A stretch of 64,000 nucleotides of DNA, taken from assembly GCA_035529895.1 (NCBI GenBank), contig DATKVV010000070.1:62001-126000 (forward strand). Reading direction: 5' to 3'. Of the stretch, positions 59,649 through 64,000 are shown piece by piece. The position numbers were made by a program, and so were the translations under genes. The notes below the pieces were generated by a model, which did no database searches, was not told the DNA's origin, and saw only the letters and a list, made by a program, of their open reading frames with translations. Positions within the stretch are counted from its first letter, which is position 1. Each line of letters begins with the position of its first letter. Source of the stretch: JAUWKC01 sp035529895. GTDB taxonomy: Bacteria > Planctomycetota > Phycisphaerae > Sedimentisphaerales > Anaerobacaceae.

Positions 59649-60260
59649 TATGAATTCCCTTATTTTTTTGCAACCGGCCGGTTATGGATGGGTCAATGGT
59701 TGGAGGATGGTTGGGACTTCCGGGCGCTGAAGAGTTCATTTCCGTTGCAATATTCCCGTTTCTCCGCGTGATAAATGGTCGCACGTAGAACTGGGTAAGT
59801 GAGCGTTTGGCTTCACTGTGGGAGGGCCGGAGGAAAAGACCGCTGGATGATTTGAAAAAGCGACGCAAGAAATATGGTGGGCCTGCAAAAGAGAAGCCGT
59901 TGGTACTCTGTATCGACCTCTGGCAGAGGGTCTTACCGTTATTCGTCGGGACTGTCTTACGGTAAGCGGCCCGCCAGTTCTACGAGCGGTGAAAGAAGGA
60001 CCTGTTCCGCACAAAGCAGCAGCTCTGGGTCTTTTTTAAGCCCTTCTCAACAGGAGCTACCTTCTTTTTTAATGTGGATGATTATAAGCTGCGCAATGGT
60101 TGTCGATTCCAGGACTGTTCCGGCTGATTTGAAAAACTGATACGAGAACGTCAGGCAAAACGCATATTATGTTTCACATCTGCGCACCTCAACTTATGAC
60201 CGGTTTTTTTTAACGCAGCGGCACTCCGCCTGGATACTCTTCACCTGAGCAAAACGCAGC
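59649..60260. other. Intergenic region with no recognised gene
   Basis: Small open frames here lack ribosome binding sites and family features. Nothing repetitive or structured was noticed apart from a run of T at about 60190-60200. It may contain decayed sequence. Confidence 0.4.
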
Positions 60261-61493
60261 TCACTCGATGGTCCAGAGCGTTAACGAGTCCTGGTCCCTG
60301 ACAAACACGCGGTTGCCCGCGATGACGGGGTGCGCGTAGACCGGGGTCTCGGCGACCTTGATTCGGGCCAGCTCCGCATATTCGGTGCCGCTGGGCTTGA
60401 ATACTATCAATTCGGATGTGCTCGGCAACGCCAGCAGAACCGAACCGGCATCGACGATGGCCGCGAAGCCGCCACGACCGTGCTTTGTTGCGTCGGTCCA
60501 GGCTGTCTGGCCGGTCTGGGCATTGATGCAGAAGAGATTGCCTTGGTTTGAGAGGCCAAACAGCAGGCCATCCTTGAGCACCGGTGTATTGAACTGCGGG
60601 GCGACATCCGGGTTGCTCCAGAGTTCTTTGGCGGCAAAGCCATCCGCCTCCTTTTCGATCTTGACGGCCCTGGTACCCCGGCCGGCCCCCGTGTAGATTA
60701 CCTTTTTCCCATCGATGATTGGGGTAGCGGCGTTGTACGCCCTCATTGCGGGCGCAAAAGGCAGTTGCCACAGCAGCTTTCCATCGGCTACGCCAACAGC
60801 CACGATGCTTTTCTCCGCCAGCGTCACGACCTGCTTGGTGCCCGCCACCGTCAGCAGGGCGGGCGAGGCATACTCCGGGCCTTCGCCGGCCCACCGCCAC
60901 TTCTCATTGCCGCCGGCCAGGTCATAAGCAATGATCGCGCCATTGCCTTGCCCGCCGAGATGCGCAATGACCATCCCATCGACGATTATCGGCGACATTG
61001 CCGTGAAGAACTTGGGCACCACCGCCGGAAAGGGGTCCTTGCGCCACACAACCTTGCCGGTCCCGGCATCCAGGCACGAGAGTACTCCGGCCACACCCAG
61101 CGTGACGACCTTTCCATCCGCCACAGCGGGTGAGCTTCTGGGCCCCGGATGGCGCGCCGCCGCTCCGGTCACTGCCTGCGCTGCGTATTTGTCCCGCCAG
61201 ACCTCTTTTCCGTCGCTCGCATTCAGACAGAGCGTTACCTCATTCCCATCCTGCAACGTGAAGACATAAAGCTTGTCGCCCACCAATGCAGGCGTGGAGT
61301 CACCTTGTCCCACGGTGACTTTCCACTTCTGTGTAAACTCCTTGGGCCATTTCTTAGGTGCAGCGAACCCGCTGACCTTACCATCCCGATTGAGCCCGCG
61401 CCACTGAGGCCAGTCCTGGGCCAAACCGCAGCTTGCGATAATCACGACCACACACACCGCAAGCCCGACGATTTTTCGATTCCCCTCTTTCAT
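60261..61493 (-). CDS. Secreted PQQ-like beta-propeller protein
   Basis: About 410 residues from the ATG in MKEGNRKIV, preceded by GGAGG. It has a signal peptide (VGLAVCVVVIIASCGLAQ) followed by DWPQWRGLNRDGK, a hallmark opening of planctomycete outer-compartment propeller proteins. WD-like/PQQ repeats follow (LCLNASDGKEVWRDKY; SCLDAGTGKVVWRKDP; FCINAQTGQTAWTDA). No PQQ-dehydrogenase catalytic residues are evident, so it is probably a binding or scaffold protein. The in-frame extension upstream (to 61865) is not protein-like and is excluded. Confidence 0.9.
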   Translation of the reverse strand: MKEGNRKIVGLAVCVVVIIASCGLAQDWPQWRGLNRDGKVSGFAAPKKWPKEFTQKWKVTVGQGDSTPALVGDKLYVFTLQDGNEVTLCLNASDGKEVWRDKYAAQAVTGAAARHPGPRSSPAVADGKVVTLGVAGVLSCLDAGTGKVVWRKDPFPAVVPKFFTAMSPIIVDGMVIAHLGGQGNGAIIAYDLAGGNEKWRWAGEGPEYASPALLTVAGTKQVVTLAEKSIVAVGVADGKLLWQLPFAPAMRAYNAATPIIDGKKVIYTGAGRGTRAVKIEKEADGFAAKELWSNPDVAPQFNTPVLKDGLLFGLSNQGNLFCINAQTGQTAWTDATKHGRGGFAAIVDAGSVLLALPSTSELIVFKPSGTEYAELARIKVAETPVYAHPVIAGNRVFVRDQDSLTLWTIE

Positions 61494-62082
61494 AGCACAT
61501 ACCTCCACTTTAATCTGACATTTGCCATACCAAACGCTCGTCCACACAAGCAAGCCTTCCAGTTCAATGATAATATCAGAATCCCGCTCAACTTCAAACC
61601 GCATTGAGAATTTCCTATTGGTTTTCAATATGTGCCTGCTGGTTAGACTTTGGCCAGGCTGGATTGTCGGACTTGTCTGCACCGGCTTGACCCGGCACAC
61701 TATAATCGGATGCTCCGAATCCCCAAGCGCTTGCTTTCTGTGGAGTCGTGAAATCGCCGCCGCCTTGCTTACAAACGAGCCGCAATAAAGTACCCAAGAA
61801 CGGACGCATTGTGACCGCCGCCGGTGCGGGGCAGTAAGGGTCTCTGCAACGCGCAAAAAGCACACTCCAAACGAAACGAGACCCTTGTTCTAAGCTTATT
61901 TTTCCGGGCCTGAATCAGCGCGCCGAACCATTATTGGGCACGAATCGGCTTCAAGTTTCCCTTTCCCGTCATCAGAAATCCTCTCGCCAATACCGAAGAC
62001 GGATGCCACAATTCGCGCCGCCTCGAACCACAGACCTGGACTTTTTCAGGGGTGTGCCAAGCAACACCCACGACTACTGTTC
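61494..62082. other. Intergenic region with no recognised gene
   Basis: No supported gene or repeat. The upstream extension of the PQQ-protein frame covers 61494-61865 but carries no recognisable domain. Confidence 0.4.
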
Positions 62083-62468
62083 TTACGGCCAGAGTTTTTC
62101 CTCAAAACAGCTCTCCATAACTTTGGCGAAGTCCTTAAAGTTAGTCACCTCCGGCTGCTCACCGCTGAAGAGATTGACCGATGACGTGAGCAGGAATTCC
62201 CCGGTCGGCTCGGTAGCAAGCCAGGCAACTTCGGCCTGCGAGAGACCGTAGTCGTAGATGCGAACGTCGTCTATTGCGCCTTCAAATGGAGTGTCGTTGG
62301 CGTCGCCCTTGGCCTTGTTGCCTATGCCTCATGATAACGAATGTGAAAGTAGATGTAGTTACCATCGCCTCGAAGACGACCTGCAAACTCATAATTAGTT
62401 TGACCATGTTTGCCAACCGGCAGGGTGCAAAATGATGTTCCGTCCATGGCCTTTGGTGTCAAAGTTCG
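62083..62468 (-). pseudogene. Decayed LamG-domain remnant
   Basis: The minus-strand frame ending at 62083 reads FEGAIDDVRIYDYGLSQAEV, the typical C-terminal end of a LamG/concanavalin-like domain, and terminates EKLWP. Upstream it meets an in-frame TGA at 62329-62331. Beyond that, two frames alternately show further domain-like pieces (EFAGRLRGDGNYIYFHIRYH; NIILHPAGWQTWSN), so at least two frameshifts or stops break it. It directly follows the DUF1080 stop and may be the ruined tail of a longer sugar-binding protein. Confidence 0.6.
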
Positions 62469-63131
62469 TCAGCGCACCTGCGGTATGACTCTGATTTTTA
62501 TATCCTTATACCACGCCTCCGTCGGCGGGCCGCCATGTATCTGCAGGCCGATGACGCCTGCCTCTTCCACAGACTCATCAGGCTCAGTGTAATCAACCGT
62601 TTGATATCCGTTCATCCACAATTGTACTCGGGGGCCGACGCATCGAATAACGTATTCGTTCCAGTCATTGGGCTTTAGCGCCTGACGCAGTCGTTGTGGG
62701 TCCGGCTTCGCCAGGATTCGGTGGCGCCTTCCCTCATCATACAGGCAGCCCCAGAAATGCTGTCCCATGTCTGCCTGGTATCCGACCATATCGTTGTGGT
62801 TTGGAATGCGCCGGCTCCGAATCTGAATACCTGCATTCGCCGTCGCCGGATCGCCAAGGAGCTTCACCTTCAGGCTCAGCTCAAAATCCCTGTAGACCTT
62901 TTCTGTGCAAAGGAATTCATTGCGGGGGACCGCCTGTTCGAGACTCCCGCCTACAATCGCCCCGTCCTGAATCCGGAAGTGGTCGAGATTGCCTTCCCAT
63001 CCGTTGAACGTCCTGCCGTCAAATAGCACTACGGTGCGCGCTTCCTGCGATGCGCATCCGCTGAACGAAAGCGCTGCAGAAACACATATCGCACCCAACA
63101 GGACAACATTGCTCAACACTCTTTTGCTCAT
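62469..63131 (-). CDS. DUF1080 (3-keto-disaccharide hydrolase-like) lipoprotein
   Basis: A 220-residue protein with a lipoprotein signal peptide (lipobox FSGC) and a single DUF1080 concanavalin-like domain: VVLFDGRTFNGWEG, FELSLKVKL, AGIQIRSRR, NDWNEYVIRC, IGLQIHGGPPTEAWYKDI. Members hydrolyse 3-keto-glycosides or bind sugars, and are greatly expanded in planctomycetes. It is encoded divergently from the GH4 gene, across a 370-bp gap. Confidence 0.9.
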   Translation of the reverse strand: MSKRVLSNVVLLGAICVSAALSFSGCASQEARTVVLFDGRTFNGWEGNLDHFRIQDGAIVGGSLEQAVPRNEFLCTEKVYRDFELSLKVKLLGDPATANAGIQIRSRRIPNHNDMVGYQADMGQHFWGCLYDEGRRHRILAKPDPQRLRQALKPNDWNEYVIRCVGPRVQLWMNGYQTVDYTEPDESVEEAGVIGLQIHGGPPTEAWYKDIKIRVIPQVR

Positions 63132-63501
63132 TTTCGGCCCCTTTACCGCGACAATAAGAATTCAACACTTAGCACACGCACTCGTGCCCATATATGCACG
63201 CCCCGGAAGCATCATTTTTCAATCATTAGCAAATCTGTCTTAAGATTGCAAGTATTCTCCTCAGCATTCCGCGTCTTGTCTGTTTCAGTTGGGTACAGAG
63301 GTTTCCGTTTGAAACAGGCCCTGACTCGTTGTCTTTTCGCGCTTGATTTGATAGCATAACCCTGTCGAATGGATTTTGATAATGGGCATTAAATGCTATA
63401 AGGGCGTTTCCCAAAGGGATAAATTGGAAACGCCAGATTGATGGTGTGCGGGAATTCCCGTCTGCAGGACGTCCGAATCCAACGGAATAAGGAGACCAAA
63501 A
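63132..63501. other. Divergent intergenic region between DUF1080 and GH4 genes
   Basis: Carries two palindromic elements (63403-63434 and 63449-63460) upstream of the GH4 gene and a weak promoter-like pair (TTGATA at 63376 and TATAAG at 63397, 15-bp spacing). No gene. Confidence 0.45.
63403..63434. promoter_or_regulatory. Inverted repeat upstream of the GH4 gene (candidate operator)
   Basis: Perfect 9-bp arms GGCGTTTCC and GGAAACGCC separated by 14 bp, just downstream of promoter-like hexamers and 70 bp before the GH4 start. A second perfect palindrome, CGGGAATTCCCG, follows at 63449-63460. Either could be a sugar-responsive repressor site. Confidence 0.5.
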
Positions 63502-64000
63502 ATGGCAAAGAAAATAGCAATGATAGGCGCCGGCAGCATTGTCTTCTGCAAGACGCTCATGAGCGACATTATGGCCACGCCCGCGCTGGCCGACAGCGAG
63601 TTTGCGTTGATGAGTCTGACCGAGCCGAAGTTGCGCCGAATGGAGAGCTTCGGCAGGCGTATGCTCAAGGAAAACAATCTGCCGGGCCGCGTCTGGGCAA
63701 CTCTTGACCGTGCCGAGGCACTCAAGGATGCCGATTTTGTGGTGGTTATGATTCAGGTCGGCGGTGTCAATGCATTCGAGATTGACTATAAGGTTCCGCT
63801 TAAGTACGGCGTGGACCAGTGCGTCGGTGATACGCTGGGACCAGGTGGGGTGTTTCGGGGGCTTAGGACTATAACGGTTCTTGTTGAGATTGCCCGTGAT
63901 ATGGAAAAGCTTGCGAAGAATGGCGCAGTTATGCTTCAGTATGCCAATCCGATGGCTACCAACTGCCTGGCGCTGGGCAAGTCCACGGGGGTACAGTTCG
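63502..64000 (+). CDS. GH4 alpha-glucosidase/alpha-galactosidase family, 3'-truncated by window edge
   Basis: The first 166 codons of a GH4 enzyme, starting behind AAGGAG. It shows the NAD-binding motif MIGAGSIVFCKTL, DADFVVVMIQVGG, the YGVDQCVGDTLGPGG segment with the active-site region, and YANPMATN. GH4 enzymes are NAD- and Mn-dependent glycosidases that cleave by redox-assisted elimination. The rest lies beyond the right edge, so the specificity (alpha-galactosidase, alpha-glucosidase or glucuronidase) cannot be decided. Confidence 0.92.
   Translation, partial: MAKKIAMIGAGSIVFCKTLMSDIMATPALADSEFALMSLTEPKLRRMESFGRRMLKENNLPGRVWATLDRAEALKDADFVVVMIQVGGVNAFEIDYKVPLKYGVDQCVGDTLGPGGVFRGLRTITVLVEIARDMEKLAKNGAVMLQYANPMATNCLALGKSTGVQF

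Overview
The window reads as a chromosomal segment of an anaerobic planctomycete, most likely of the Phycisphaerae/Sedimentisphaerales type. This is inferred from gene content only: secreted proteins mixing parallel beta-helix, LamG and dockerin-like segments, a PQQ-propeller protein opening with the planctomycete-style WPQWRG motif, a prepilin-like protein of the planctomycete kind, DUF1080 and GH4 sugar-degradation genes, and dispersed intergenic repeats. No rRNA, tRNA, CRISPR array or intact insertion sequence was seen.

Layout. 1-12.4 kb: the C-terminal core of an RHS protein running off the left edge, a 2684-residue secreted multidomain protein ending in a GH88-type unsaturated uronyl hydrolase, a DUF763 protein and LepA. 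12.4-16.7 kb: an accessory, repeat-rich island with a short IS200/RAYT-like protein whose HUH motif is altered, 30-bp and 110-bp tandem repeats carrying hairpin repeats, an unrecognised AT-richer single-pass membrane protein, and a second repeat field. 16.7-25.4 kb: HemW, then a signalling region with an NtrC-type sigma-54 activator, an Hpt protein, a strong sigma-54 promoter, a DUF438/hemerythrin protein, an isochorismatase-fold protein lacking the usual Cys, and a large hybrid histidine kinase. 25.5-32.1 kb: CheD and an RND efflux operon.

32.6-53.5 kb is the centrepiece: 18 minus-strand genes, several overlapping by 4 bp, behind one good sigma-70-like promoter. In transcription order they are a CooC ATPase, a HydN/CooF-type ferredoxin, a thioredoxin-like 2Fe-2S ferredoxin, a PAS protein, a SpoIIE-type phosphatase, NuoE-, NuoF- and short NuoG-like subunits, CODH (acsA), acetyl-CoA synthase (acsB), corrinoid protein large subunit (acsC), the corrinoid activator (acsV), a second CooC (acsF-like), corrinoid protein small subunit (acsD), methyltransferase (acsE), a Cys-type formate dehydrogenase, and AsrA/AsrB-like iron-sulfur and flavin subunits. 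Together they supply the carbonyl branch of the Wood-Ljungdahl pathway and its formate/NAD(P)H/ferredoxin chemistry. The NuoEFG-like and PAS/phosphatase genes resemble an [FeFe]-hydrogenase cluster, but no H-cluster catalytic subunit is present, so formate dehydrogenase is the likely catalytic partner.

53.9-59.6 kb holds DUF3786, a MobB-MobA fusion, a THEP1-like NTPase, a membrane protein, a dockerin-bearing secreted protein, a prepilin-like protein, a ModE-like regulator and a conserved 63-residue protein. Several of these concern molybdenum, which fits the molybdopterin formate dehydrogenase next door. 60.2-64 kb returns to polysaccharide-related genes: PQQ propeller, a decayed LamG remnant, a DUF1080 lipoprotein and the start of a GH4 glycosidase cut by the right edge.
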